Positions 27,493 to 36,253 are shown, counted from the stretch's first letter. The stretch: 64,000 nucleotides of DNA from an uncultured cyanobacterium (GCA_903917565.1 CAIXBB010000001.1:1-64000); one strand, 5' to 3'. Numbers and translations: made by a program. The notes: generated from the sequence alone by a model not told the origin.

Positions 27493-28313
27493 GTCTGCTC
27501 GTGGGGCTTTTCGACAGCGGCCTCGGCGGCCTCACGGTGCTGCGTCAGGTCCATGCCCTCTATCCCCACTCCCCTTGCCTCTACCTGGGGGACACGGCCC
27601 GGGTCCCCTACGGCCAGCGGTCGAAGGAGGAGATCCGGGCGATCGCCTCGGAGGTGGTGCACTGGCTGAAGCTGCAGGGGGTGGGGTTGCTGGTGATGGC
27701 CTGCAACACGTCCAATGCCCTGGCCCTGGATGTGGCCGTGGCCGAGGCGGGGGTGCCTGTGGTGGGGCTGATCGACAGCCTGGCCAGCGATCTCACCAGC
27801 GACCACGTCGGGGTGCTGTCCACCCCGGCCACGGCCACCAGTGGGGCCTACCGGCGTTCGATCCAGGCCTGCCGCCCCTCGGCCAAGGTGCTGGAGGTGG
27901 GTTGTCCCGCCTTCGTGCCCCTGATCGAAGCCGGCGACCTTCAGGCCCCCGAGCTGCGTGCGGCCGCCGCTGACTATCTGGCCCCGTTGCTGGCGGCGGA
28001 GGTCGACACCATCGTGCTGGGCTGTACCCACTACCCGCTGCTGCGGGCCCTGCTGGCCGAGCTGCTCCCCCCGGACGTGCAACTGGTGGACCCCGCCCTG
28101 GCGGCCGCCCAGCGCCTCGGGCCCTTGCTGGCCAGCCTCGGCGATTCCCCCGAGGTCGACCAGGCGGTGGAGTCCGTGCGTCCGCCCCTGGAACGCACCC
28201 GTTTCTGTGTCACCGGCCCCGCCGACGCCTTCGCCACCGCCGCCGCCGCCTGGCTGGGAAGCCGGCCGTCGGTGCGCAGCGTCAGCCTTCAGTCGCCCAC
28301 CCGCGCCTATTGA
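27489..28313 (+). CDS. murI: Glutamate racemase
   Basis: Converts L- to D-glutamate for peptidoglycan. The 274 residues show GLFDSGLGGLTVLRQV, the first catalytic Cys in VMACNTSNA and the second in LGCTHYPLL. The start is a TTG at 27489 overlapping the amiC stop (TTGA); this gives the standard N terminus and no ATG is close by. Two wall genes in translational coupling suggests shared expression. Confidence 0.96.
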   Translation: MSLLVGLFDSGLGGLTVLRQVHALYPHSPCLYLGDTARVPYGQRSKEEIRAIASEVVHWLKLQGVGLLVMACNTSNALALDVAVAEAGVPVVGLIDSLASDLTSDHVGVLSTPATATSGAYRRSIQACRPSAKVLEVGCPAFVPLIEAGDLQAPELRAAAADYLAPLLAAEVDTIVLGCTHYPLLRALLAELLPPDVQLVDPALAAAQRLGPLLASLGDSPEVDQAVESVRPPLERTRFCVTGPADAFATAAAAWLGSRPSVRSVSLQSPTRAY

Positions 28314-28341
28314 GGCACGGCCCCTAGGATCGATGGATCGT

Positions 28342-28353
28342 GGAGGTGACGTG
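28342..28353 (+). promoter_or_regulatory. Shine-Dalgarno GGAGG that decides the sds start
   Basis: GGAGG at 28342-28346 stands four bases before a GTG at 28351. It supports that GTG, not the ATG at 28333, as the start of solanesyl-diphosphate synthase. Confidence 0.7.
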
Positions 28354-29322
28354 GCGACGGTTGCAGAGTTGCTCCAGCCGGTGGAGTCCGACCTCGATGC
28401 CCTGCTGGCCGACCTGCGCAGCCTGATCGGCGCCGGCCATCCAATTCTTCAGGCCGCCGCTGAGCACCTGTTCGCAGCCGGCGGCAAGCGGTTGCGGCCG
28501 GGCATCGTGCTGCTGCTGTCGCGGGCCATCGCCCCCGATGGCGGCCTCAGTTCCCGCCACCGGCGGCTGGCTGAGATCACCGAGATGATCCACACCGCCT
28601 CCCTCGTCCACGACGACGTGGTCGACGAGGCCGCCACCCGCCGTGGCGTGGCCACGGTTCACAGTCGCTTCAACCACCGCGTCGCGGTGCTGGCCGGTGA
28701 TTTCCTCTTCGCCCAGGCCAGCTGGCACCTCGCCAACCTCGATGATCTCCAGGTGGTGAAGCTGCTCTCCCGCGTGATCATGGATCTGGCGGATGGTGAG
28801 GTGCGCCAGGGCCTGTTCCGCTACGACACGGGCCAGAGCTTCGAGACCTACCTCGAAAAGAGCTACTGCAAGACCGCCTCCCTGATCGCCAACAGTGCCC
28901 GGGCCGCCGGGGTGCTCACCGGTCTGGGCGAACCCCGTCTCGATGCCCTCTACCGGTTCGGCCGCCAGCTCGGCCTGGCCTTCCAGGTGGTCGACGACAT
29001 CCTTGATTTCACCGCCAGCGACCAGCAGCTCGGCAAGCCTGCCGCCAGTGACCTGGCCTCGGGGTACCTCACCGCACCGGTGCTCTATGCCCTCGAGGAA
29101 CGGCCAGCGCTGGCCGGGCTGATCGAACGGGAATTCTGTGAGGCCGGCGACCTGGATCAGGCCCTGGCCATGGTGCGTGGCTGTGAGGCGATCGGCCGTG
29201 CCAGGGCCCTGGCCGAGGGATTTGCCCGCGAGGCCCAGGAAGCGATCGAGTGGTTGCCCCCCTCGGAGCCCCGCAGCGCCCTGCGCGCCCTGCCGGAGTT
29301 CGTCCTCAGTCGCCTCTACTGA
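28351..29322 (+). CDS. sds: All-trans polyprenyl (solanesyl) diphosphate synthase
   Basis: Elongates isoprenyl diphosphates to the long side chain of plastoquinone. The 323 residues contain GAGHPILQAAAEHLF, GGKRLRP for diphosphate binding, and both aspartate-rich motifs, LVHDDVVDE and QVVDDILDF. The GTG at 28351 matches the N terminus I recall in related Synechococcus proteins (ATVAELLQPVE) and has a strong Shine-Dalgarno; an ATG 18 bases upstream is the alternative. The gene overlaps the convergent HAD gene by seven bases. Confidence 0.94.
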   Translation: MATVAELLQPVESDLDALLADLRSLIGAGHPILQAAAEHLFAAGGKRLRPGIVLLLSRAIAPDGGLSSRHRRLAEITEMIHTASLVHDDVVDEAATRRGVATVHSRFNHRVAVLAGDFLFAQASWHLANLDDLQVVKLLSRVIMDLADGEVRQGLFRYDTGQSFETYLEKSYCKTASLIANSARAAGVLTGLGEPRLDALYRFGRQLGLAFQVVDDILDFTASDQQLGKPAASDLASGYLTAPVLYALEERPALAGLIEREFCEAGDLDQALAMVRGCEAIGRARALAEGFAREAQEAIEWLPPSEPRSALRALPEFVLSRLY

Positions 29323-29990
29323 CCCAGCGTCACCTCCTCCAGGGAGTTCAGGCAGACCACCTCCGCCGGATAGGCCTGGCAGCCCACCCCCGGCGGCAGG
29401 AGCACGTGCACCAGGCATCCGGCGCCCAGGGCGGCGGCCACCCCGGCGCCGGAATCCTCAAAGGCCCAGCATGCCGTTGGTTCCACCCCAAGGCGCCTGG
29501 CCGCGAGCAGGAAGGGATCCGGGGCGGGTTTGCCGTCGCCCAGTTCCGGGTCATCGCCGTAGACCCGTTCGCTGATCAGGGTCATCCAGGGGTGGGGCGC
29601 CACCTTCACCTCCACCGCGGTGCGCGCGCTGCTGGTGGCCAGGGCCATGGGAATCTCCAGGGCCAGGCAGCGCCGCACCAGGGCCTCGGCACCGGGCATG
29701 GCCGGGGCGTTGGCGAGCAGGGCCTCGGCGATGGGCTGGCGCACGGCCAGCAGCTCCTGCTCGCTCAGCGGCGGCCCCCCGGCGGCGGCGATCCACTGGA
29801 GCACCTCTCTGGCGCAGTCGAGGCGCCTTCGGCCCCGCAGGCTGAGGAGCTCGGCCCCATCCAGGGGGCGGCCGAAGTGGCTGGCCGCGGCCTGCCAGGC
29901 CCTTGCATGGGCGGGCTCGGTGTCCAGCAGCAGACCGTCGAGATCGAACAGGCAGGCGGCGGGTCGCTGGGGCATCTCCCCAGCCTGCAT
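29316..29990 (-). CDS. HAD-superfamily hydrolase (phosphoglycolate-phosphatase-like)
   Basis: A 224-residue phosphatase or phosphomutase with all four HAD motifs: the nucleophile in CLFDLDGLLLDTE, the Ser/Thr of ALATSSAR, the Lys of GDGKPAPDPF and the acidic pair in AFEDSGAGV. A helical cap lies between the first two. The LLLDTE pattern places it with beta-phosphoglucomutase and phosphatase-like members; the substrate cannot be read. The ATG at 29990 overlaps the previous stop by one base (TGATG). Confidence 0.9.
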   Translation of the reverse strand: MQAGEMPQRPAACLFDLDGLLLDTEPAHARAWQAAASHFGRPLDGAELLSLRGRRRLDCAREVLQWIAAAGGPPLSEQELLAVRQPIAEALLANAPAMPGAEALVRRCLALEIPMALATSSARTAVEVKVAPHPWMTLISERVYGDDPELGDGKPAPDPFLLAARRLGVEPTACWAFEDSGAGVAAALGAGCLVHVLLPPGVGCQAYPAEVVCLNSLEEVTLGQ

Positions 29991-30316
29991 CAGGACGGAT
30001 CGTTCTCGGGGTAACGATCCTCCAGGGCCGTTTCCATGGTGGTGAGCAGCAGCACCAGGGCGGCCCGCTCATCGAGTTCGCTGCCGCTCACCTCGTCGAT
30101 CCAGCGGTGGCAGAGGGCCTCGATCTGCTGGAACAGCCCGGTGCCGCCCCGCAGCAGGGTCATCACCTTTTCAACGTTGTCCTCATCGATGTCCGGCGGC
30201 AGGCCCACCACATAGCGGCGACCGTCGTCTCCCACATAGGTGAGGTTGCCCTCGGCGTCCCGTGTCGGGCCGGCATGGGGCGTGATGGGCTGCTCCTCCA
30301 TGGCCTTCCGCTCCAT
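29990..30316 (-). CDS. Conserved hypothetical protein (108 aa)
   Basis: A small soluble acidic protein I recognise only as a kind found in marine Synechococcus and Prochlorococcus. It begins MERKAMEEQPITP, has a beta-like segment NLTYVGDDGRRYVVGLPPDI and then two helices (VEKVMTLLRGGTGLFQQIEAL). A second ATG lies 15 bases inside. No catalytic motif is seen. It is translationally coupled to the HAD phosphatase, so a role with that enzyme is possible. Confidence 0.75.
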   Translation of the reverse strand: MERKAMEEQPITPHAGPTRDAEGNLTYVGDDGRRYVVGLPPDIDEDNVEKVMTLLRGGTGLFQQIEALCHRWIDEVSGSELDERAALVLLLTTMETALEDRYPENDPS

Positions 30317-30416
30317 TCCCTTGGGTTCGCTCCCTGGCTAACGCCGCCGGGCGATCTTGCCAAGCAGGGATGAGCAGCCCTGATCGGCCCAGCGGGCGTT
30401 TCACCAGGGCTGGGCC

Positions 30417-30869
30417 TCAGCGGTTCAGCCTCTGCATCCGCCAGGTCACGAACGTGCCGATCGGGCTCCAGAGCAGGAAGGGCACCAGCAGAAGGCTGGC
30501 GGGACGCGAGACGGCCAGCAGCGCCAGCGCCAGGCCCAGGCCCCAGAGCCAGCCGGCCAGGCCCGCCGCCGTTCCCCAGGCGAGCCGTCGGGTGCGGCAG
30601 ATCAGCAGGGTGTAGCTCTGCACCAGCACGAGCAGCACCAGGTAGCCCACCATGGCCAACGGCGCCGTCACCCCACCGGCCTGCCAGCGCAGCAGGGACG
30701 AGGCGTAGAAGCAGAGGTAGACGACCGACCAGATCAGTGGGATCCAGCCCTCGAAGGTGAGCCAGCGGGGTCGCCGGAGCCGCAGGAACCAGGCGAACTG
30801 CTGGCGGCTCGGGGTCAGAACGGCGATCACCAGGCCCATCACCAGCAGGATCGTCAGCCAGGCGGGCAT
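30417..30869 (-). CDS. TspO/MBR-like membrane protein (second copy in the window)
   Basis: A 150-residue protein with about five hydrophobic helices. FLRLRRPRWLTFEGWIPLIW, then SVVYLCFYASS matches the TspO loop-plus-helix region more loosely than the copy at 17606. The frame is open upstream, but the ATG at 30869 begins exactly at the first helix (MPAWLTILLVMGLVIAV). It diverges from acs over 80 bases. A TspO-like fold is likely; porphyrin binding is only inferred from the family. Confidence 0.65.
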   Translation of the reverse strand: MPAWLTILLVMGLVIAVLTPSRQQFAWFLRLRRPRWLTFEGWIPLIWSVVYLCFYASSLLRWQAGGVTAPLAMVGYLVLLVLVQSYTLLICRTRRLAWGTAAGLAGWLWGLGLALALLAVSRPASLLLVPFLLWSPIGTFVTWRMQRLNR

Positions 30870-30949
30870 GGGGTGGGAGCCGTGTCCCTCCAGCGTGGCC
30901 TCTCTGCGGTTGAATGCACCATGCCCCAGCCCACCCGGCAGGCTTTGCC

Positions 30950-32923
30950 ATGACCCAGGACTCCTCGCCCACGATCGAGTCGGTGCTCCAGGAACAGCGG
31001 CAGTTCGATCCGCCACCCCAGCTGGCCGCCGAGGCCCGCATCGGTTCGATGGCCGCCTACGAAGAACTGGCGGCGCGCGCCCAGACCGACCCCGATGGCT
31101 TCTGGGGGGAGGCGGCCCGGCGCGAACTGCACTGGTTCGAGCCCTTCGACACGGTGCTCGACTGGAGCAATCCGCCCTTCGCCCGCTGGTTCGAGGGGGG
31201 CACCACCAACCTCGCTTACAACTGCCTCGATCGCCACCTGGCAGGCCCCCGTGCCGACAAGACGGCCCTGATCTGGGAAGGGGAACCGGGCGACGTCCGC
31301 ACCTTCACCTACCGCGAGCTCCACGCCGAGGTCTGCCGCGGGGCCAACGCCCTCAAAGCCCTTGGCGTCGGCAAGGGGGATCTGGTGGCCCTTTACATGC
31401 CGATGGTGCCGGAGGCGGCCATCGCCATGCTGGCCTGCGCCCGCATTGGTGCCCCCCACTCGGTGGTGTTCGGCGGTTTCTCCGCCGAGGCCCTGCGCGA
31501 CCGGCTGATCGATGGGCAGGCGAAGCTCGTGATCACCGCCGACGGCGGCTTCCGCAAGGACAAGGCCGTGGCCCTCAAGCCGGCGGTGGATCAGGCCCTG
31601 GCCGAGGGCTGCCCCAGCGTGGAGCATGTGCTGGTGGTGCGCCGCACCGGTGAAGCCACCGCCTTCGAGGCCGGTCGCGACCTCTGGTGGCACGAGCTGG
31701 TGGATGGCCAGAGCGCCGATTGCCCAGCCGAGCCGATGGCCAGCGAAGACCGCCTTTTCGTGCTCTACACCTCAGGCTCCACGGGCAAACCCAAGGGGGT
31801 GGTGCACACCACCGCCGGCTACAACCTCTGGGCCCACCTCACCTTCCAGTGGATCTTCGACATCCGCGAGGACGACATCCACTGGTGCACCGCCGATGTG
31901 GGCTGGATCACCGGCCACAGCTACATCGTCTACGGGCCGCTTTCGGCCGGCGCCACCACGCTCATGTACGAGGGGGCACCGAGGCCCGCCAAGCCCGGGG
32001 CGTTCTGGGAGGTGATCGAGAAGCACCGGGTGACGATCTTCTACACCGCCCCCACCGCCATCCGCGCCTTCATGAAGAGCGGCCGCGAGGTGCCCGACCG
32101 CTACGACATGTCCAGCCTGCGGATCCTCGGCACCGTCGGAGAGCCGATCAACCCAGAGGCCTGGATGTGGTACCGCGATGTGATCGGCGGTGACCGCTGC
32201 CCCGTGGTGGACACCTGGTGGCAGACCGAGACCGGTGGCGTGATGATCAGCCCCCTGCCCGGGGCCACCCCCACCAAGCCCGGCTCGGCCACCCTGCCCC
32301 TGCCGGGCATCGTCGCCGACGTGGTCGACCTGGAGGGCAACAGCGTGCCCACCGGTCAGGGGGGCTATCTGGCGGTCAGGCGGCCCTGGCCCGGAATGAT
32401 GCGCACCGTGCACGGGGACCCGGAGCGCTTCCGCCGCAGCTACTGGGAGCACATCCGGCCCGCCGATGGCAGCTGGCTCTACTTCGCCGGTGATGGCGCC
32501 CGACGCGACGCGGATGGCTATTTCTGGGTGATGGGCCGGGTCGATGACGTCATCAACGTCTCCGGCCACCGGCTGGGCACGATGGAGATCGAGTCGGCCC
32601 TGGTGAGCCACCCGTCGGTGGCGGAGGCTGCGGTAGTGGGCCGGCCGGACGACCTCAAGGGGGAAGGGATCGTGGCCTTCGTCACCCTGGATGTGGGTGT
32701 GGAAGGCGATGCGGCCCTGGAGGCGGAACTGCGCCGCCATGTGGGTCTGGAGATCGGCCCGATCGCCCGGCCGGACATCATCCGCTTCACCGACTCCCTG
32801 CCCAAGACCCGCAGCGGCAAGATCATGCGCCGGATCCTGCGCTCCCTGGCGGCGGGCCAGGAGGTGAGCGGTGACACTTCCACCCTGGAGGACCGTTCGG
32901 TGCTTGACCAGCTGCGGGTATGA
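30950..32923 (+). CDS. acs: Acetyl-coenzyme A synthetase
   Basis: Activates acetate to acetyl-CoA through acetyl-AMP. The 657 residues show the P-loop-like [23 protein letters not shown], the hinge-region [13 protein letters not shown] and the C-terminal [11 protein letters not shown] with the lysine that is acetylated in many bacteria. The length is typical. The ATG at 30950 is chosen over an earlier GTG-type frame extension because the conserved region starts soon after. No terminator hairpin with a T-run follows. Confidence 0.97.
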   Translation: MTQDSSPTIESVLQEQRQFDPPPQLAAEARIGSMAAYEELAARAQTDPDGFWGEAARRELHWFEPFDTVLDWSNPPFARWFEGGTTNLAYNCLDRHLAGPRADKTALIWEGEPGDVRTFTYRELHAEVCRGANALKALGVGKGDLVALYMPMVPEAAIAMLACARIGAPHSVVFGGFSAEALRDRLIDGQAKLVITADGGFRKDKAVALKPAVDQALAEGCPSVEHVLVVRRTGEATAFEAGRDLWWHELVDGQSADCPAEPMASEDRLFVLYTSGSTGKPKGVVHTTAGYNLWAHLTFQWIFDIREDDIHWCTADVGWITGHSYIVYGPLSAGATTLMYEGAPRPAKPGAFWEVIEKHRVTIFYTAPTAIRAFMKSGREVPDRYDMSSLRILGTVGEPINPEAWMWYRDVIGGDRCPVVDTWWQTETGGVMISPLPGATPTKPGSATLPLPGIVADVVDLEGNSVPTGQGGYLAVRRPWPGMMRTVHGDPERFRRSYWEHIRPADGSWLYFAGDGARRDADGYFWVMGRVDDVINVSGHRLGTMEIESALVSHPSVAEAAVVGRPDDLKGEGIVAFVTLDVGVEGDAALEAELRRHVGLEIGPIARPDIIRFTDSLPKTRSGKIMRRILRSLAAGQEVSGDTSTLEDRSVLDQLRV

Positions 32924-32946
32924 GACCCTCGCCTGTCCGGGTGCCG

Positions 32947-33675
32947 TTACGCCACCCCGGACCAGGCGCTGATCTGCTCGGCCAGCCGCTCCATGCCCCG
33001 CTGGCGGGCCGGATCATCGGCCCATTCCCCCAGGAACTGTTTGCGCAGGCCGCCGCTGGCGGGGGTGAGGTGATCCCCGGGCAGTTCCAGCAGCGTGGAG
33101 GCATCGCCGGCCCTGGCCTGCAGCACGTCGATCAGCCGGCCGCTCTGGTCGATCGTGTCGCGGCTGAAGCGCACCAGCAGGTTGCGGGGCTGGCGGTAGC
33201 TGCTGCCGATCTGGAGCAGGGTCTCCTCCGGGGAGGGGCTGAACTCGCTGCGGAAGCGGAACTGCTGGCCCAGCTCCGCCAGGAAGGGGATCGATCGCTC
33301 GGCCGAGAAGTTGTTGAAACTCAGGGACGCCAGGCCATCGCAGCGGCGGCCGCCATCGGGGGCCAGCAGGTGCAGCTTGCAGCCCAGGCTGTGCCCCATC
33401 CGCAGCAGCGTGGCTTCGGCCGGCCCGACCTGCTGCTCCCGAAACTGGCGGAAGAGGCGCCAGGCGGCGTTGGCCTGGGCCTGGTGGTCGAATCCCGGCA
33501 CATAACTCCAGGCATGGATCCGCCAGCCCCGGCCGGACAGGGCCTCGAGAAAGCGCCGGTAGCTCAGCTGGGGCGTGGCGGCCAGATAGCTGCCGCCGAT
33601 GAACTCGATCAGCCCCCGGGGCCGGCCCGACGGCTCCAGCGTCCAGAGTTCCCCCTTCTGTCGCCACAGCGTCAT
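32947..33675 (-). CDS. DUF1350 alpha/beta-hydrolase-like protein
   Basis: A 242-residue protein of the DUF1350 family found in cyanobacteria and plastids. GLIEFIGGSYLAATPQLSYR is the family opening and RMGHSLGCKLHLLAP contains a GHSLG nucleophile elbow, consistent with a hydrolase; acid and His partners are not certain, though LPGDHLTP near residue 205 is a good candidate. The start is the ATG at 33675. It converges with acs and is followed upstream on the same strand by the peroxiredoxin. Confidence 0.87.
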   Translation of the reverse strand: MTLWRQKGELWTLEPSGRPRGLIEFIGGSYLAATPQLSYRRFLEALSGRGWRIHAWSYVPGFDHQAQANAAWRLFRQFREQQVGPAEATLLRMGHSLGCKLHLLAPDGGRRCDGLASLSFNNFSAERSIPFLAELGQQFRFRSEFSPSPEETLLQIGSSYRQPRNLLVRFSRDTIDQSGRLIDVLQARAGDASTLLELPGDHLTPASGGLRKQFLGEWADDPARQRGMERLAEQISAWSGVA

Positions 33676-33709
33676 CGGCCTTGTCCCCCCTTACGGATCG
33701 CGGCGCGGC

Positions 33710-34174
33710 TCAGGACGCCTGGAGGCCACGCAGGGCCTCGAGGGCCTCGCGCCGGTGGGCCGGGCCGTCGAGCAGGTTGTTGAAGACATGGCGGACCACC
33801 CCCTGGCCGTCGATGACGTAGGTGACCCTGCCGGGCAGCAGGCCCAGCACGCTGGGCACGCCGAAGGCCTTGCGCACCCGGTTGCCGGCATCCACCAGCA
33901 ACGGGAACGGCAGCCGGTGGCGGTTGGCGAAGCGCCGGTGGCTGCTGGCATCGTCGCCGCTGACACCCCAAACCTCAGCCCCGAGCCCTTGCAGATCGCT
34001 GTAGCTGTCTCGGAAGGCGCAGGCCTCCATGGTGCAGCCGGGGGTGTCGTCCTTGGGATAGAAAAACAGCACCAGGGCTTTGCCGTCCAGCTGGTCGCTG
34101 CGCCGTTCCATGCCGTCCTGGTCGGGGAGGGCGAACAGGGGGGCGGTGTCGCCGGGGGCGAGGGCTGGAGCCAC
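33710..34174 (-). CDS. Peroxiredoxin, PrxQ/BCP type
   Basis: Thiol peroxidase that reduces hydrogen and alkyl peroxides, usually with thioredoxin. The 154 residues have the peroxidatic Cys at position 47 in DDTPGCTMEACAF and the resolving Cys five residues later, the PrxQ arrangement. FFYPKDDTPG and WGVSGDD are typical. The frame is open far upstream; a GTG at 34174 gives the usual length and N terminus (APALAPGDTAPLF). It diverges from the DnaQ-like gene with about 100 bases between. Confidence 0.93.
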   Translation of the reverse strand: MAPALAPGDTAPLFALPDQDGMERRSDQLDGKALVLFFYPKDDTPGCTMEACAFRDSYSDLQGLGAEVWGVSGDDASSHRRFANRHRLPFPLLVDAGNRVRKAFGVPSVLGLLPGRVTYVIDGQGVVRHVFNNLLDGPAHRREALEALRGLQAS

Positions 34175-34275
34175 GAAACGCGGGGAGGCAGAGGAAGAAA
34201 CCCAGCCTAGGAAGCTCGAACCCGGCGAGGCCTTGCCCGGGTTGCGACGATGGGGAAGCGTGCGGACAGCGCCCG

Positions 34276-35166
34276 ATGCAGGATCAACCCGGTCTCTGGC
34301 AACAGAACGATCTGCTGGGAGCGGCCGTGCCAGTGCCCCCAGCCCCTGCCCCAGCACGGCTTTCGACCCCGGCCTCCGCCGAACTTCCCCGGCCGGCCCC
34401 CCTTTCCCTGCCCACGTGCGCAGGGCGTCCACCACGGGCCCTGCCCCGGATTCCCGAGACCCTGCTGATCCTTGACACGGAGACCACCGGGCTGTCCACG
34501 CTTCAGGGCCAGTGCATCGAGGTGGGGGCGATCCTGTTCCATGTGCCCCACAGGGCCGTGCTCACGCAGGTGTCCTTCCTGATGCCCTGCGCCGGTAACG
34601 CCGCCGAGGGCATCAACGGCATCCCCGCCGAGGTGACGCGCCTGGAGCAGCCCTGGCAGGACGCCCTGGGATGCTTCCGGGCCATGGTGGGCGCCTGCGA
34701 CGCGCTTGTGGCCCACAACGTCGCCTTCGATCGTCAGTGGTTCGGCCTGGGGCCCCTGCCGGTGCTGGATCGACCCTGGATCTGCTCGATGGAAGACATC
34801 CGCTGGCCGGCCGAGCGCCAGCTCCGCAGCACCCCTTCGGTTCGCGATCTGGCCCTGGCCTATGGGGTGCCGGTCTGGGCGGCCCATCGGGCCCTGACCG
34901 ACTGCATCTACCTGGCCCAGGTGTTCGAGCGTTGCACCGACCTGGAGGCACTGCTGCAGGCTGCCCTGGAGCCCCGCAGCCTCTACCGGGCGGAACTTCC
35001 CTACGCCGAGCGTCACCGCGCCCGGGAGGCCGGCTTCCGCTGGAACGAATCGGTGCCGCGGGCCTGGAGCCGCCGCCTGAGCCGGCGGGAAGTGGAAGCG
35101 CTTCCCTTCCCGGTCCAGTTGGTACCGGAGCCGATTCTCTCGGAAGGCCTGGCCCACAGCGCCTGA
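34276..35166 (+). CDS. DnaQ-like 3'-5' exonuclease (DEDDh)
   Basis: A 296-residue protein with a Pro/Ala-rich, probably disordered first 60 residues, then an RNase T/DnaQ exonuclease fold. The DEDDh residues are visible: Asp and Glu in ILDTETTGL, Asp in AHNVAFDRQW, and the His and Asp in HRALTDCIY. The C-terminal 80 residues (AELPYAERHRAREAGFRW) resemble the extension of cyanobacterial 3'-5' exonucleases. It could proofread with DNA polymerase III or process RNA; the sequence does not say. The ATG at 34276 is the first, but a later start before the domain is possible. Confidence 0.9.
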   Translation: MQDQPGLWQQNDLLGAAVPVPPAPAPARLSTPASAELPRPAPLSLPTCAGRPPRALPRIPETLLILDTETTGLSTLQGQCIEVGAILFHVPHRAVLTQVSFLMPCAGNAAEGINGIPAEVTRLEQPWQDALGCFRAMVGACDALVAHNVAFDRQWFGLGPLPVLDRPWICSMEDIRWPAERQLRSTPSVRDLALAYGVPVWAAHRALTDCIYLAQVFERCTDLEALLQAALEPRSLYRAELPYAERHRAREAGFRWNESVPRAWSRRLSRREVEALPFPVQLVPEPILSEGLAHSA

Positions 35167-35277
35167 GGCCGGCATCGGATCTTCCGTTTTTGTTTCGATG
35201 GTTGAAGCAGAACCGGGGATACGGGGCGATTCAGCGCGGCCTCCCCACCCTTGGAGTGTCCTTCCAGCGCCGCGTTG

Positions 35278-35532
35278 ATGGTCACCCGGCTGCCAACCAG
35301 CTCCGGTGATGGCGCTGAGCCCGCGCAGCACCGGGTGCGCCGCTGGCAGACGGCTCGCACCTGGGCGCGGCTGATCCGGGAAGCGGAGGCCCTCTGGCGC
35401 GTCGACGTCCGGGCCTTGCGCCGCCTGGCCTCCCAGGAGCTGTTCCAGCTGGTGCAGGAGGTGCCGCCACGGCTGCGTCGGCGCGTCAACCTCTGGCTCG
35501 TGCGTTTCAACGTCGAGACGCGGCTGCACTGA
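35278..35532 (+). CDS. Small basic hypothetical protein (84 aa)
   Basis: A short Arg/Leu/Trp-rich helical protein with RRWQTARTWARLIREAEALW and RVNLWLVRFNVETRLH. Codon use is typical and the frame ends cleanly before the tRNA-Pro terminator, which favours a real gene, but I recognise no family. The ATG at 35278 is used; an upstream ATG at 35251 would add nine residues. Its basic charge could suit nucleic acid binding, which is speculation. Confidence 0.6.
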   Translation: MVTRLPTSSGDGAEPAQHRVRRWQTARTWARLIREAEALWRVDVRALRRLASQELFQLVQEVPPRLRRRVNLWLVRFNVETRLH

Positions 35533-35565
35533 GGCGTCACCGGCCCTGAGGAACCAGGCAGGGGC

Positions 35566-35594
35566 AAAAAAAATCAGCTGATGGGATCAGCTGA
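35566..35594 (-). terminator. Rho-independent terminator of tRNA-Pro
   Basis: Read on the minus strand, an 8-bp stem (TCAGCTGA arms, 5-base loop) is followed directly by eight T. It lies 57 bases after the 3' end of tRNA-Pro. This is the classic terminator form and the clearest one in the window. Confidence 0.9.
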
Positions 35595-35619
35595 CGAGAA
35601 CGAAAACAACCAACAAGCG

Positions 35620-35637
35620 AACGTTCGGAACGTTCGG
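35620..35637. repeat. Tandem pair of AACGTTCGG in the tRNA-Pro trailer
   Basis: Two adjacent copies of the 9-mer AACGTTCGG, the first preceded by CG so that a 10-bp CGAACGTTCG palindrome forms. It lies between the tRNA 3' end and its terminator. Confidence 0.8.
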
Positions 35638-35650
35638 CGGACCGGCTGAA

Positions 35651-35724
35651 TCGGAGCGGCGGGATTCGAACCCACGACCCCCACTACCCCAAAGTGGTGC
35701 GCTACCAAGCTGCGCTACGCCCCG
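35651..35724 (-). tRNA. tRNA-Pro (anticodon GGG)
   Basis: 74 bases that fold as a standard cloverleaf. The acceptor stem is CGGGGCG with CGCTCCG (one G-T pair), the D arm contains AGCTTGGTA, the anticodon stem is CCACT/AGTGG with loop TTGGGGT, and the T arm is GTGGG-TTCGAAT-CCCGC. Anticodon GGG reads CCC and CCU proline codons. The 5' C and discriminator A are the usual proline identity features. CCA is not encoded. Confidence 0.97.
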
Positions 35725-35734
35725 GCGAAACGAA

Positions 35735-35743
35735 GTTATCACA
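35735..35743 (-). promoter_or_regulatory. Possible extended -10 element of tRNA-Pro
   Basis: On the minus strand TGTGATAAC ends 10 bases before the tRNA 5' end and looks like an extended -10 (TG, then GATAAC). It overlaps the stop of the 118-residue gene. No -35 is seen, so this is tentative; readthrough from the msrA cluster is the alternative. Confidence 0.3.
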
Positions 35744-36095
35744 GCGTCCTGGGGGGTTGGCGGCGCCTGGACAGGCGCCGCATCAGGCGGTTCGTGAGCC
35801 GTTGACGCCCCATGACCGTGTAGCCCCAGAGGCGCTCGCGGCGCGCCATCAGCCGCAGCTCCGCCAGTCCCATCGTGGCCAGTTGAAGTTCCGGCAGGCG
35901 CTGCCAGGCCATCGATGGCAGGGGAAGCTCGGAGCCCTCCCGTCCATCCCTGAAGCCCTTCAGGGCGCTGCCGGCCATCCACTCCGGCACCAGCACGAAC
36001 AACACCGCCAGCAGGCCGTAGAGCTCCACCAGCCCCTTCGGCAGCGGATGCAGCTGGCGCCGCGGTTGGTCCTGCTCCTCAGCGGGGTCTCTCAC
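35739..36095 (-). CDS. Single-pass membrane protein of unknown function (118 aa)
   Basis: One membrane helix (LVELYGLLAVLFVLVPEWM, about residues 22-40) follows an acidic/basic N terminus. The C-terminal 75 residues are soluble and strongly basic, ending RLMRRLSRRRQPPRTL. I recognise no family. The frame is open to 36311, but a GTG at 36095 overlaps the stop of the 53-residue gene (GTGA), which is the natural start. The basic tail could lie along membrane phosphates or nucleic acid. It ends 14 bases before tRNA-Pro. Confidence 0.7.
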   Translation of the reverse strand: MRDPAEEQDQPRRQLHPLPKGLVELYGLLAVLFVLVPEWMAGSALKGFRDGREGSELPLPSMAWQRLPELQLATMGLAELRLMARRERLWGYTVMGRQRLTNRLMRRLSRRRQPPRTL

Positions 36096-36253
36096 GAGAG
36101 GACGTTCGGCGCCATGGCGCTGGGCCCCTGGCGCCACTGCAGGGGCGGCTCCCCGGAAGGGTGTAGCCGCACCGTCCAGAAGGCGAGGGCAAAACAGATC
36201 CCGACGGCGGCGATCAGGGCCACGATCACGACCCGATCGGAGAGGGGTTTCAT
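36092..36253 (-). CDS. Small membrane protein (53 aa)
   Basis: A short gene starting MKPLSDRVVIVALIAAV, with one membrane helix (VVIVALIAAVGICFALAFW, about residues 8-26) and a Pro-rich tail. Its ATG overlaps the stop of the MliC-like gene (ATGA) and its stop overlaps the start of the 118-residue gene (GTGA). Overlap on both sides is strong support for a real gene despite its length. No family is recognised. Its place in the cluster suggests a partner of its membrane-protein neighbour. Confidence 0.75.
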   Translation of the reverse strand: MKPLSDRVVIVALIAAVGICFALAFWTVRLHPSGEPPLQWRQGPSAMAPNVLS

